Source of the DNA: GCA-2794515 sp033763335
Lineage (GTDB): Bacteria; Chloroflexota; Anaerolineae; Aggregatilineales; Phototrophicaceae
Direction of reading: 5' to 3'
Length of the DNA stretch: 64,000 nt
Assembly (NCBI GenBank): GCA_033763335.1
Contig: JANRKU010000054.1
Location: 1-64,000 of the forward strand
The notes beneath the pieces are model-generated. The model had not been told where the DNA came from, searched no databases, and saw only the letters and a list, made by a program, of their open reading frames with translations. How positions within the stretch are numbered: position 1 is the first letter of the stretch; each line of letters opens with the position of its first letter. A program made the translations under genes and the position numbers. This document shows positions 9,655-17,578 of this stretch, one piece after another.

Positions 9655-10404
9655 CTATTGCCCTACCCGCCGTTGCGTGATGGGTTGTTCCCCAAATATC
9701 TCCACTGTGGTCACTTGCCCAATAGCATCAGATAAATTGGTCAACGCCCCCATTGGCAATAAATGGAAGGGATAGGGACGCAGTGCCACCATATTGGGCA
9801 AAATTTGTGTGCCTTGTGGCAAAAACATGGTCGCCACCACCATATTGCCCATCCGAAAAGGTTGTTGTGCTTGTGGAATGGGCGAACAGGGGATAAAGGT
9901 CAAAAATCCGCTACCTGCCTCGCGTAATGCCAATATATCCGACACAATCGGCTCATAGCACCCCAATTCGACTTTTGTCACTGTGTTGACGATGGCGGTT
10001 ATATCTGTCACGGCGCTATAGGGCATACTCCGCACAGGCACAAGCACAACCCCCAATGCCTCTGGTGGGATGGCGACCCCTGCGGGCAAGGATTGGGTGA
10101 TGATGATTAATTCGGCGAGGGGTTCTGGTGTGGGCGATGGCGTTGGGGATGGTGTGGCGGTTGGGCGCGGGGTGCGGGTGGGCGTGATACTCGGAATAGG
10201 GGTATAGGTGGGTGGCACAAAGCGCGTGGGCAATAATGCCTCTATATCGTCGGTAGGTGGCGATGGTGTGGTGTTGAGGGTGCATCCTATGAGGAGCATC
10301 ATAACGAATAATATCCCCACCCCTAAATCCCCTCCCCATTTCATGGAGAGGGGACTTTTTATATGCCTAAAAATGATTTTATTTAGGGGGTGGGGATTAA
10401 TCAT
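9655..10404 (-). CDS. Lipoprotein with two SAF/CpaB-like domains
   Basis: Predicted lipoprotein with lipobox LLIGC. A Thr/Pro-rich linker (TPTRTPRPTATPSPTPSPTP) leads to two similar ~75-residue modules. Each has a LPAG/LPQG turn and a conserved VxTVTKVE / QVTTVEI end, as in SAF-type domains of the pilus-assembly protein CpaB. Flp pilus genes are absent nearby, so a pilus role is not supported. The chosen ATG at 10402-10404 is one base after the upstream stop. The hydrophobic segment begins only at residue 21, and an internal ATG at 10342-10344 would give a normal lipoprotein signal peptide. The leader between the two overlaps an inverted repeat (10313-10397). Last gene of a five-gene run from 14177. 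Confidence 0.65.
   Translation of the reverse strand: MINPHPLNKIIFRHIKSPLSMKWGGDLGVGILFVMMLLIGCTLNTTPSPPTDDIEALLPTRFVPPTYTPIPSITPTRTPRPTATPSPTPSPTPEPLAELIIITQSLPAGVAIPPEALGVVLVPVRSMPYSAVTDITAIVNTVTKVELGCYEPIVSDILALREAGSGFLTFIPCSPIPQAQQPFRMGNMVVATMFLPQGTQILPNMVALRPYPFHLLPMGALTNLSDAIGQVTTVEIFGEQPITQRRVGQ
10313..10397. repeat. Long inverted repeat inside the lipoprotein leader
   Basis: TCCCCACCCCTAAAT at the left pairs with ATTTAGGGGGTGGGGA at the right, with a nested CCCCTCCCC / GAGAGGGG pair. It spans the region coding the lipoprotein's N-terminus and signal segment. Confidence 0.6.
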
Positions 10405-10405
10405 A

Positions 10406-11239
10406 CTATTTCCGTTTTGATGCAGACCCCAACGGACGCGGGGCTTTTTGAACAGGTTGTTTGGGCTTTTGTGGCGGATTTTTATCGGCTTTGGGGGCGA
10501 TTTTCGCATCGGCGACCGATTTATTGAGTAGACGACCATATTGCCCCAATAAATGCCCATGGACAGGTACTAAAAATGCGCCATAGACCATCCAACCAAT
10601 GCACGGAATCACCATCATAATCGCAAAAATGATGTTATAGACCAATACCAATAACGCCCATTGAGCAGAAACACTCCCAACAGCAAACGCACTTTTAAGC
10701 AATGCCTCTGGGCGGAAAAATAGGCTCAAGCCTTCGCCTTTGGCATACCGACACGCCCCAACCGCCAAACATAACCAACCGAGCGTGGTGATGACGAGGA
10801 TGAAGGGCAACACACAACACAAAATGAGCAACGATGCCGCACCTGCAAAATTAGTGTTCCCCAAAAATCGCGGGACAAAAATTAAGGTGAGGGTAGAGAG
10901 CAACAGGGGAATATTATAAATGGTCATGACCAGCAATAACCCCGCCCCACGCGCAATTAGGGCATCCCATTCTTCCCAACGGGGTAAAAGAATCGGTTCT
11001 TCGGCTTGGACACGGCGCACAATTCCCAATAAATATCCCAAAATGATGCACAAGGGAAATAATCCCAAGACTACCAACACCGAGACAATCATCAGGGCTA
11101 AAATGGGGCTAAGGCTGGTGAATACAACGGCAAGCGCGAATAACGCCGTCATGCTCAAGGTGAGGATTGTCAGGAGGACAAATTTTTGCCCCCATTCTTT
11201 ATCTTTGAATGCAAATTGAAATGGTAAAAGCGCGTCCAT
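10406..11239 (-). CDS. DUF4013-type polytopic membrane protein
   Basis: A 277-residue membrane protein with about six hydrophobic helices and a Lys/Pro-rich cytoplasmic tail (KAPRPLGSASKRK). The opening MDALLPFQFAFKDKEW and the glycine-rich first hairpins resemble DUF4013 proteins, whose function is unknown. The ATG at 11237-11239 overlaps the TAA of the upstream thioredoxin gene. It is preceded by GAGGG, so translation is probably coupled. An ATG eight codons upstream lies within the previous gene and is less likely. It belongs to the minus-strand run 14177-9655. Confidence 0.8.
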   Translation of the reverse strand: MDALLPFQFAFKDKEWGQKFVLLTILTLSMTALFALAVVFTSLSPILALMIVSVLVVLGLFPLCIILGYLLGIVRRVQAEEPILLPRWEEWDALIARGAGLLLVMTIYNIPLLLSTLTLIFVPRFLGNTNFAGAASLLILCCVLPFILVITTLGWLCLAVGACRYAKGEGLSLFFRPEALLKSAFAVGSVSAQWALLVLVYNIIFAIMMVIPCIGWMVYGAFLVPVHGHLLGQYGRLLNKSVADAKIAPKADKNPPQKPKQPVQKAPRPLGSASKRK

Positions 11240-11904
11240 TATCCCTCTAACTGTTCTGCCCATTGGCGCATTTGGTCAATATCCACTTCTCCGACCTTAA
11301 AAAATCGTACCATGCCTTCTTTATCAATGACATAGGTCGTTGGAAAGAAATTGTATGGGAATTTATCCATGAGGATAAAATCGGGGTCAGTGAGGATGGT
11401 CAAATTGCTCACGCCAATGCGCTCTAAGAACGGGCGAATTTCTTCTGCTGTTTGCCCCAATTGATTAACCGCGAGAATCATCACCCCATTTTCGTCTTGT
11501 TCGTTCATAAATTGTTGAAAAGCGGGCATTTCACGGACACATGGCTCACAAGCGGTATGCCATACATTCAAAAAGACCACCCGCCCCGCAAAATCGGATA
11601 GGCTCACCAATTCCCCGTCTAAATTTTGCAGGGTAAAATCATCGGCACGCCAATCATTCAATGGGCGTGGTGGTGCGGGTGTGGTGGGGACGGCTTGCGA
11701 TAGGGTATCGGCAGGTGGGCGCACTTCACTAAAGACCAGTATCAAGGCAATTATCAAGCCAACAATCCCCGTGATGCCAAAAATAACAACCACTGGCGAA
11801 ACAGTTGGGGGGCTATCATCCTCAACGGCTTCAACCGCAATAAGTTGCTCTGCTAAAGCGTTATGCTCATGGATTGTATCGAGGTTATTATTTTCATCGG
11901 TCAT
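11239..11904 (-). CDS. TlpA/ResA-type membrane-anchored thioredoxin
   Basis: A 221-residue protein with a charged N-terminus, one membrane anchor (about 42-64, VVIFGITGIVGLIIALILVF) and an extracytoplasmic redoxin domain. The active site is VWHTACEPCVREMP: a CxxC motif in the TlpA/ResA context, with HTA in place of the usual ATW before the first Cys. Late motif FFPTTYVIDKEG contains the cis-Pro region. Such proteins reduce disulfides during cytochrome c or other exported-protein maturation. No cytochrome-maturation gene is nearby, so the partner is unknown. Strong AAGGAG lies nine bases before the ATG. Only 12 bases separate it from the upstream propeller gene. Confidence 0.92.
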   Translation of the reverse strand: MTDENNNLDTIHEHNALAEQLIAVEAVEDDSPPTVSPVVVIFGITGIVGLIIALILVFSEVRPPADTLSQAVPTTPAPPRPLNDWRADDFTLQNLDGELVSLSDFAGRVVFLNVWHTACEPCVREMPAFQQFMNEQDENGVMILAVNQLGQTAEEIRPFLERIGVSNLTILTDPDFILMDKFPYNFFPTTYVIDKEGMVRFFKVGEVDIDQMRQWAEQLEG

Positions 11905-11916
11905 AAAATTGCTCCT

Positions 11917-13029
11917 TCATGGCAACCACTGCGGGTTACGCGCATCATCATCTATTTTTATCAGGCGGGCGGTTGACATCTCGTATATCCAAACCTCTAG
12001 TAATGGACCAGATATAGATAGCCCATTATTACCCAAAACCTGCCACCGTTGCATAGCAAGATACTCCCCTGTCATATCCCATGTAAAAAAATGTGACTCA
12101 TATTGCTTATTTACAACCAACGGGCTAAGGATATTGGTTTGGGTATCGTATAAATAAATTTGCCTGCCAAAGGTTTCATCGCCATTTTCCAAATATCCTT
12201 GTGATAAAGCAATTTGTGTACTATTGGGTCGCCATGCCATAAAACCATTACGATGATTGGGGTCTGTACGCCCAACAGGATGCCGAGTGCCATCCGCAAT
12301 CGTTGTTAACCATATCTCAGTATACGGCGCATTATGGACATCTTCATCATAAATCATGGCTAAATAAGCGATTTGTGTGGCATCTGGAGAAAATATTATA
12401 TCCTCTGGAATTGCAGATGGAAAAAAACGGAACGATTCATCTGCAAAGGTATACACTGTAACGTTAGAATCAGCCAAATCGAAAAAAGCCAGATGTTCAC
12501 CATCTGGCGACCATACAGGCTTTATCCCAAAAATGGGTTCATCATCCGAAAGTGGTGCAACAGTATTTTCGGTTAAATCTATCAGCCATATATAAATCAA
12601 CGTTGTTTCTAATGCTATCGATGGTGTGTCTTGATAGACAAATGCGATTTTATCACCCAATGGGCTAAATACAGGGTTAAAACAGCTATCAGAACTCGCA
12701 CTACAATCGGTTAACTTACGTACCTCATTGGTCGCCAGTTCCAACAGGTAAATATCAGCAACCATCTGTCTATCGTCTCTTGCACTATACGCGATAAATT
12801 GTCCATCGGTGCTAATATCAAAATCACTCACCCCTCCTGAGACATCGGTTATTTGTTGACGCGATTCTAGGTTATTGGGGTCTGTGATAAAAATTTGCGC
12901 GACACCATTTTCATCCGATTTGAGATATGCCAAGCGCACGATATCATCGGTTTGTGCGGATAGGGTAACATTTCCCCCAAAAATTATCATAAGGCTTATG
13001 CACAGTAAAAAGCATTTATTGACCATCAT
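11917..13029 (-). CDS. Secreted TolB-like beta-propeller protein (PD40 repeats)
   Basis: A 370-residue exported protein with a signal peptide (about 1-25, ending LSAQ). Repeated WD40-like/PD40 blades have motifs such as VSDFDISTDGQFIAYSA, FNPVFSPLGDKIAFVYQ and KPVWSPDGEHLAFFD. Such propellers in TolB-like proteins act as protein-binding scaffolds at the cell surface; no enzymatic site is visible. It is a close tandem paralogue of the gene just upstream (13041-14177), from which it is separated by 11 bases. The start has AAGGAG six bases before the ATG. It precedes the thioredoxin gene in the same run. Confidence 0.87.
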   Translation of the reverse strand: MMVNKCFLLCISLMIIFGGNVTLSAQTDDIVRLAYLKSDENGVAQIFITDPNNLESRQQITDVSGGVSDFDISTDGQFIAYSARDDRQMVADIYLLELATNEVRKLTDCSASSDSCFNPVFSPLGDKIAFVYQDTPSIALETTLIYIWLIDLTENTVAPLSDDEPIFGIKPVWSPDGEHLAFFDLADSNVTVYTFADESFRFFPSAIPEDIIFSPDATQIAYLAMIYDEDVHNAPYTEIWLTTIADGTRHPVGRTDPNHRNGFMAWRPNSTQIALSQGYLENGDETFGRQIYLYDTQTNILSPLVVNKQYESHFFTWDMTGEYLAMQRWQVLGNNGLSISGPLLEVWIYEMSTARLIKIDDDARNPQWLP

Positions 13030-13040
13030 AAAAATCTCCT

Positions 13041-14177
13041 TTATGGCAACCAGCGTGGGTTACGCGCATTATCATCTACTTTAATCAAGCGTTCCGTAGC
13101 GAGTTCATAGACCCACACCTCAGTTGTGCCTGCATTATAGGGCAAGCCATCATCATCAATTTGTTGGAAGCGTTGCATGACCAATCGCTCACCCGCCGAA
13201 TCCCAAATAAAAAATCCACTGGAATAACGCGGGTCAATCACCAATGGCTCTACCGTCAATGTTTGACTATTGAGCAGATAAATTTGCCCGCCGCGTGTGA
13301 ATCGTTCATCCATATAACGCCGTCCAATGGCGACTGTTTGGCTATTGGGTCGCCATGCCGCCGTCTGGTCATCGGTCATCTCGCTAGGGTCGGTGAGGAT
13401 TTGTGACACCCCACCCGCTAAATCGGCAATTTGCAAATAAGCGCGGGATGTTGTGCCATCGAATGTCATTTCGGCATAAACCATCCTATCCCCGTTGGGA
13501 GAAAGCGCCCCTGTCACGCCAAAAGTAGATGGCACATATTGAAGTGTGCCATCGGCAAGCGTATAAACCACGATGCCACCATTGGCATTATCGTAAAAAG
13601 CGATGCGTGTCCCATCCCCAGACCATACCGCCCCTGTTCCCAAAATTTGGGTTTCACTGATGAGGGGGATATTTCGGGCGGGTTGGGTACTCATATCAAT
13701 GAGCCAAATACGCGGATTACCAATGCCCGTGCCAATATCGCTATTGAGTGGCACGCGCTCATACGAAATAAATTGCCCATTGGGGTTAAAACTTGGGGCA
13801 AAACAATCGCTATCCTCTTCTTTACAATTGGTCAGACGGGTGATGCGATTGCTATCTACATCCAACAAATATAAATCGGCATGGAATGTTTGGGGGTCAC
13901 GCTCGGTAAAAACAATCGTGCGCCCATCGGGGCTGGTATCGAAATCATAGATCCCTTTAGGGGATGTGGTTAATTGCCGTTTGTTGTTGAGGTTATTGGG
14001 GTCGGTGGCAAAAATTTGATACATCCCTTTGTCATCAATATGCAAATAGGCAACGCGCAACACATCTTCTGGGATACCAAACGCCACTGATAAACCAATT
14101 ATCGCAATGAGCAATAAACAAATGGACACTACGACCATATCAAAGGTAGTAAAGTGAATCAATCGTCTATTACTCAT
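13041..14177 (-). CDS. Membrane-anchored TolB-like beta-propeller protein
   Basis: A 378-residue paralogue of the next gene. It has a single N-terminal anchor (about residues 13-33, MVVVSICLLLIAIIGLSVAF) rather than a cleavable signal. The propeller motifs match blade for blade: YDFDTSPDGRTIVFTE, FAPSFNPNGQFISYER and GAVWSGDGTRIAFYD. Both proteins end in the same R-N-P-(Q/R)-W-L-P tail. Together they look like a local duplication in which one copy stays membrane-bound and the other is released. It is the first gene of the run 14177-9655. The family-1 palindrome at 14194 sits just upstream of its ATG. Confidence 0.87.
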   Translation of the reverse strand: MSNRRLIHFTTFDMVVVSICLLLIAIIGLSVAFGIPEDVLRVAYLHIDDKGMYQIFATDPNNLNNKRQLTTSPKGIYDFDTSPDGRTIVFTERDPQTFHADLYLLDVDSNRITRLTNCKEEDSDCFAPSFNPNGQFISYERVPLNSDIGTGIGNPRIWLIDMSTQPARNIPLISETQILGTGAVWSGDGTRIAFYDNANGGIVVYTLADGTLQYVPSTFGVTGALSPNGDRMVYAEMTFDGTTSRAYLQIADLAGGVSQILTDPSEMTDDQTAAWRPNSQTVAIGRRYMDERFTRGGQIYLLNSQTLTVEPLVIDPRYSSGFFIWDSAGERLVMQRFQQIDDDGLPYNAGTTEVWVYELATERLIKVDDNARNPRWLP

Positions 14178-14193
14178 GAGACATATCCACCAC

Positions 14194-14223
14194 TGTAGGG
14201 GCGCAACATGTTGCGCCCCTACA
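14194..14223. repeat. Family-1 palindrome, full-length copy
   Basis: The most complete copy: TGTAGGG edge, GCGCAACATGTTGCGC word, CCCTACA edge. All 30 bases are self-complementary. It lies 17 bases upstream of the 14177 start. Confidence 0.9.
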
Positions 14224-14276
14224 ACCTGCCATATTAAGCATATATAACATCATAAAAATCACCATCATGGTATGGG

Positions 14277-15008
14277 TCATGGGTATAAATAACTGTTTTT
14301 AGGTTGTTCGATAGGGGTAACAGTTTCAGCGTGCAAAATGGGGGTTATTGCCCCCCTAAAATCGCCCGCCGTGAATTTCCCTTTGACAATCACCCATTGC
14401 CCTTCTGCCAAATCGTCTGCCATGAGGGAATAAACAGGCAAGCCAACAGGGTCGGCATCGGCGGTGCAACAACTGACGATGAATCGCCCGACCATGAATT
14501 GCCCATCGGGAAATTCTGGGTCACGGTAAATAAATCCGCTAAATTCGGCTTCCATGCCATCAAAGACGGTTTTATCGGTCTCGCGTGAAAAAGCACGTAG
14601 CCAATCCAAAATATTGCGCTTGAGTGGGTCGCGGGTGATGACGGTGGCATCGGATACGCTCACGGATGTATTGAGGGTCCCTGTTAGTGCTTCTACCCCC
14701 AATGGTTGTGATGGGATGAGCGTCCCCAATAGCAACGGAATGGCGCAAATGAACATCACAGACCAGCCTTTTGGCATGAGGGATGACTCTGGCTGTGGGG
14801 TTTCTGTGTTTTTACGCAAATAGGGCAATAAATCCACCAACGCAAAAAATAGCACAACCGCCACCCAACTCAGCCAGCCAAAGCGGGTATTGATATAATT
14901 TGACAAATTTTCTGTGACGATATTCCACAGAAAATAAGCGGAAAGTCCAAATAAGATGGCTATCTTGATAGCATCGCGTAGGGGAATTTTTTTCAATTGA
15001 GAAAGCAT
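14277..15008 (-). CDS. TIGR03943/YcgQ-type membrane protein, permease partner
   Basis: A 243-residue protein with three or four hydrophobic segments in the N-terminal half and a soluble C-terminal domain. That domain contains FSGFIYRDPEFPDGQFMVGR, FIVSCCTADADPVGLPV and WVIVKGKF, which is characteristic of the TIGR03943 (YcgQ) family. These proteins are generally encoded beside YraQ/YcgR permeases, as here, with a six-base gap. The conserved Cys-Cys pair in FIVSCCTADA is present. Molecular function is not established; a metal- or metalloid-related role is often suggested. GAGG lies ten bases before the ATG. Confidence 0.88.
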   Translation of the reverse strand: MLSQLKKIPLRDAIKIAILFGLSAYFLWNIVTENLSNYINTRFGWLSWVAVVLFFALVDLLPYLRKNTETPQPESSLMPKGWSVMFICAIPLLLGTLIPSQPLGVEALTGTLNTSVSVSDATVITRDPLKRNILDWLRAFSRETDKTVFDGMEAEFSGFIYRDPEFPDGQFMVGRFIVSCCTADADPVGLPVYSLMADDLAEGQWVIVKGKFTAGDFRGAITPILHAETVTPIEQPKNSYLYP

Positions 15009-15014
15009 AGCATG

Positions 15015-16046
15015 TTACCTCATTATCCAAATATTAATCCACAAGCCGATGAGTAGGGTCATCAGAAATGGCAAAATAACCAGATAGGCGACAATCTTCT
15101 TTTTGAATACACCAGAAAACATCATGGCGCTTTTGATGTCTACCATCGGACCAAAGGTCAAAAATGCCACTAGCGCCCCTGTGCTGAATGTATTCAGGAA
15201 CGATAACGCCAAAAATGCGTCTACGGTGGAGCATAAACTGAGGACGAAGGCGAGGGCTTGCATCACCAACACCGATACTAACATCCCAGAGCCGATATTG
15301 AGCAAATCTTGTTGCGATACGCGGGTTTGCATCCACGCCGCCAATAATGAGCCGATAATCAAAAAGCGCCCCATCTCAAAAAATTCGTCACTCGCCACAC
15401 GACACGCCCGATATAGGCTAGTGAGCAAGCCTTTTTGTTGCGGTACAGGGGCAAATGTGCCGTTATTCCCTCCGCGCACAGGTGCAAATGAGACGGGGAG
15501 CAATGTTTCGTGGGGACGGGCAACAGTGGCAAAAATTAGCCCAACAGCGATGGCGACAATTGCCGTAACGACAAAGCGCAAGACGATAATTTCTGTCCAA
15601 CCAAAGGCGATGAAGGTGCTAACAAATACGATGGGGTTCATCACAGGGGCGGCGAGCAAAAAGGTGATGCCCACCGACATGGGCAAGCCTTTGGTGAATA
15701 GTCGGCGTGCCACAGGCACAACCCCACATTCACAGACAGGAAATGCCAACCCCATAAATGCCCCGCCGATAGTCGCTAAAATGGGATTTTTGGGCAAAAT
15801 ACGGACTAAATCATCTTTGCTGATGTATACCTCGATGAGTCCACTCACCAATGACCCCATCAACAAAAAGGGCGCGGCTTCGATGAATATCCCCAAAAAG
15901 CGGGTGGTGAAGGTGCTAATGCGGTCTTGGGGTGTTATGCCAGTCGTGCCAACATCCAAGAGGGTATATAAAAATAAGGCAATCAGGGCGAGGATGCCCA
16001 CCCATAGCGCCGTTTTGCGTACAGTCGTTGTGTTATTTTGTGTCAA
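15015..16046 (-). CDS. YraQ/YcgR-family (DUF318, ArsP-like) permease
   Basis: A 343-residue polytopic protein with about eight to ten membrane helices. Two symmetrical halves carry the family hallmarks. The first half has FLLMGSLVSGLIEVYI and FPVCECGVVPVARRLF, whose Cys-x-Cys motif is typical. It also has TFLLAAPVMNPIVFVSTFIAF. The second half has LSLCSTVDAFLALSF. The family includes organoarsenical permease ArsP and uncharacterised exporters, so the substrate is undetermined. The start is TTG at 16044-16046; no upstream ATG in frame fits. It is first in a two-gene operon with the TIGR03943 partner. The large open frame on the opposite strand is an artefact of codon composition. Confidence 0.88.
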   Translation of the reverse strand: MTQNNTTTVRKTALWVGILALIALFLYTLLDVGTTGITPQDRISTFTTRFLGIFIEAAPFLLMGSLVSGLIEVYISKDDLVRILPKNPILATIGGAFMGLAFPVCECGVVPVARRLFTKGLPMSVGITFLLAAPVMNPIVFVSTFIAFGWTEIIVLRFVVTAIVAIAVGLIFATVARPHETLLPVSFAPVRGGNNGTFAPVPQQKGLLTSLYRACRVASDEFFEMGRFLIIGSLLAAWMQTRVSQQDLLNIGSGMLVSVLVMQALAFVLSLCSTVDAFLALSFLNTFSTGALVAFLTFGPMVDIKSAMMFSGVFKKKIVAYLVILPFLMTLLIGLWINIWIMR

Positions 16047-16135
16047 AATTCCAGTTGCCCCTTTCGTATATCATTATTGGGCAACTGGATTATATCAAAT
16101 TTTGGTGTGGATGAATAAAACTATCACCCTACGGT

Positions 16136-16306
16136 TTAGGCACTTTCTGGTGCGCTCATCGGGGTTTTACGGCGAATGGGTTGGATTTGCCAATAGGTCA
16201 GGCTACGCCATAGCCATTCCATCGCGCCAAATAGCGCAAATCCGCGCAAGACATCCAGCGCGACAATCCGATTTTGTACGGGCAGAACAACAGGTGGTGT
16301 GGTCAT
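16136..16306 (-). pseudogene. Internally deleted DUF418/YeiB membrane protein remnant
   Basis: A 56-codon frame with an ATG and an AGGA site nine bases upstream. It begins with VQNRIVALDVLRGFALFG, the conserved N-terminus of DUF418 (YeiB-like) membrane proteins. It continues directly with MEWLWRSLTYWQIQPIRR, their conserved C-terminus. Full family members have about 380-400 residues, so some 340 codons between the ends are missing while the frame is kept. This looks like a clean internal deletion that preserved start, ribosome site and stop. It could be expressed as a tiny peptide with one hydrophobic stretch. The rest of the 428-base gap (16047-16474) shows no further gene. Confidence 0.7.
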
Positions 16307-16474
16307 ATAACATATCCTTTCGGTGATAAGCAAAGCGAACCAGATACCAGCGCCATCTATCATTTGAGACAATTTCATCTCATATTTTAATTTGCGTCAA
16401 GTTGGTTATGATGAGATGCTCTTACAATGAATACAGTATTTATTGATGATTAGGCAAATTGGAGGGTCAAAACG

Positions 16475-17488
16475 ATGCCTAAATTACGCTTATTAGTCCT
16501 CGATGACTATGAAGGGGGATTGGCAAATGCGCCAGCGATGGAGCGATTGCGCCAGCTTACCGATGTGACGATACGCCCTCACCCATTGAGTGTTGATAGC
16601 TATCATGAACTGAGTGGGTACGATGTCCTCCTCGCGCTACGTGAACGGACAACGATGGATGAGGAATTTTTCAAATCCTGTACCAATGTCCAACTTATTT
16701 TGCAGACAGGGGGACACGCTTATCATCTTGATGCAAATGCCGCAACGGAGCGTGGCATTGTTGTTGCGCTTGGGCGCGGTGCCACACAACCAACGGTAGT
16801 CGTGCCAGAATTGGCTTTTGGATTCATGTTAGGTCTCGTGAGACAGATTTACCCATTAACCACAGAGATGCACAATGGGGCATGGTCAGAATCTATCGGA
16901 GGCTCACTGGCTGGGCGTACTTTAGGGATATTGGGTTATGGTCGGCATGGTAAACCTGTCGCCAAACTAGGGCAAGCCTTTAACATGAAAGTAATCGCAT
17001 GGAATCGTACTGGTAATGCTCCCGCTAGAGATGAATACGGGGTTGAACGCTTTGATTTAGATACCTTACTGGGGATGTCTGATATTGTGTCTGTCCATCT
17101 ACGACTAACAGACGAGTCGCGGGGACTACTAAACCGAGAAAAACTGTGGAAGATGAAACATGGCGCAATTTTAATCAATACGGCACGCGGTGCGATTGTT
17201 GATGAGGATGCTCTGATTGATGCCCTGCGCGAAAATCATCTATCGGGTGCAGGGCTTGATGTATTCGCAGTTGAGCCATTACCAACATCTAGCCCCTTGC
17301 GAACACTGCCTAATGTCCTTTTGACACCGCATGTCGGTTGGAAAGTGAATACAGTCCTACAGGAGTTTGTCACCATTGCCGCCGACCAGTTAGAAGCATG
17401 GCTAGATAACCGCCTGCCTTCTGCACAAATACTGAATCCATCGGCAATGGCGGTTGACCGTCCTCGCGCTGGTGGTGTGCTATCGTGA
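16475..17488 (+). CDS. D-isomer-specific 2-hydroxyacid dehydrogenase
   Basis: A 337-residue NAD(P)-dependent dehydrogenase. The cofactor motif is GILGYGRHGKPVAKLG (about 150-165). The three catalytic positions are present: Arg in LINTARGAIVDED, Glu in LDVFAVEPLP, and His in LLTPHVGW. The substrate domain begins with LLVLDDYEGGLANAP, as in a subgroup acting on small 2-hydroxy/keto acids. The exact substrate is unknown. Its codon use looks slightly less Gly/Ala-GGC/GCG-biased than its neighbours, but not enough to claim transfer. GGAGG lies 11 bases before the ATG. It is flanked by a remnant gene and a palindrome, so it is probably transcribed alone. Confidence 0.92.
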   Translation: MPKLRLLVLDDYEGGLANAPAMERLRQLTDVTIRPHPLSVDSYHELSGYDVLLALRERTTMDEEFFKSCTNVQLILQTGGHAYHLDANAATERGIVVALGRGATQPTVVVPELAFGFMLGLVRQIYPLTTEMHNGAWSESIGGSLAGRTLGILGYGRHGKPVAKLGQAFNMKVIAWNRTGNAPARDEYGVERFDLDTLLGMSDIVSVHLRLTDESRGLLNREKLWKMKHGAILINTARGAIVDEDALIDALRENHLSGAGLDVFAVEPLPTSSPLRTLPNVLLTPHVGWKVNTVLQEFVTIAADQLEAWLDNRLPSAQILNPSAMAVDRPRAGGVLS

Positions 17489-17516
17489 TAGAGAAGATAA
17501 CCTCTATGGTTATGGT

Positions 17517-17540
17517 GGGCGCAACATGTTGCGCCCTTAC
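17517..17540. repeat. Family-1 palindrome, word GCGCAACATGTTGCGC
   Basis: A GGG...CCC core with a CCCTTAC right edge; the left TGTA is missing. It sits between the convergent dehydrogenase and epimerase genes. Confidence 0.88.
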
Positions 17541-17578
17541 AATCCTAACGTAATTTACCCAAAAGGGTGCTTTATGGC

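Noticed and set aside
9655..10344. Flp/Tad pilus gene cpaB
   Set aside because: The SAF-like modules are suggestive, but it is a lipoprotein and no Tad ATPase, pilin or secretin gene is adjacent.
15103..16326. A 407-codon open frame on the plus strand opposite the permease gene
   Set aside because: It mirrors the permease and remnant frames, has Thr/Lys/Asn-rich composition and no recognisable domain. The minus-strand frame carries clear family motifs.
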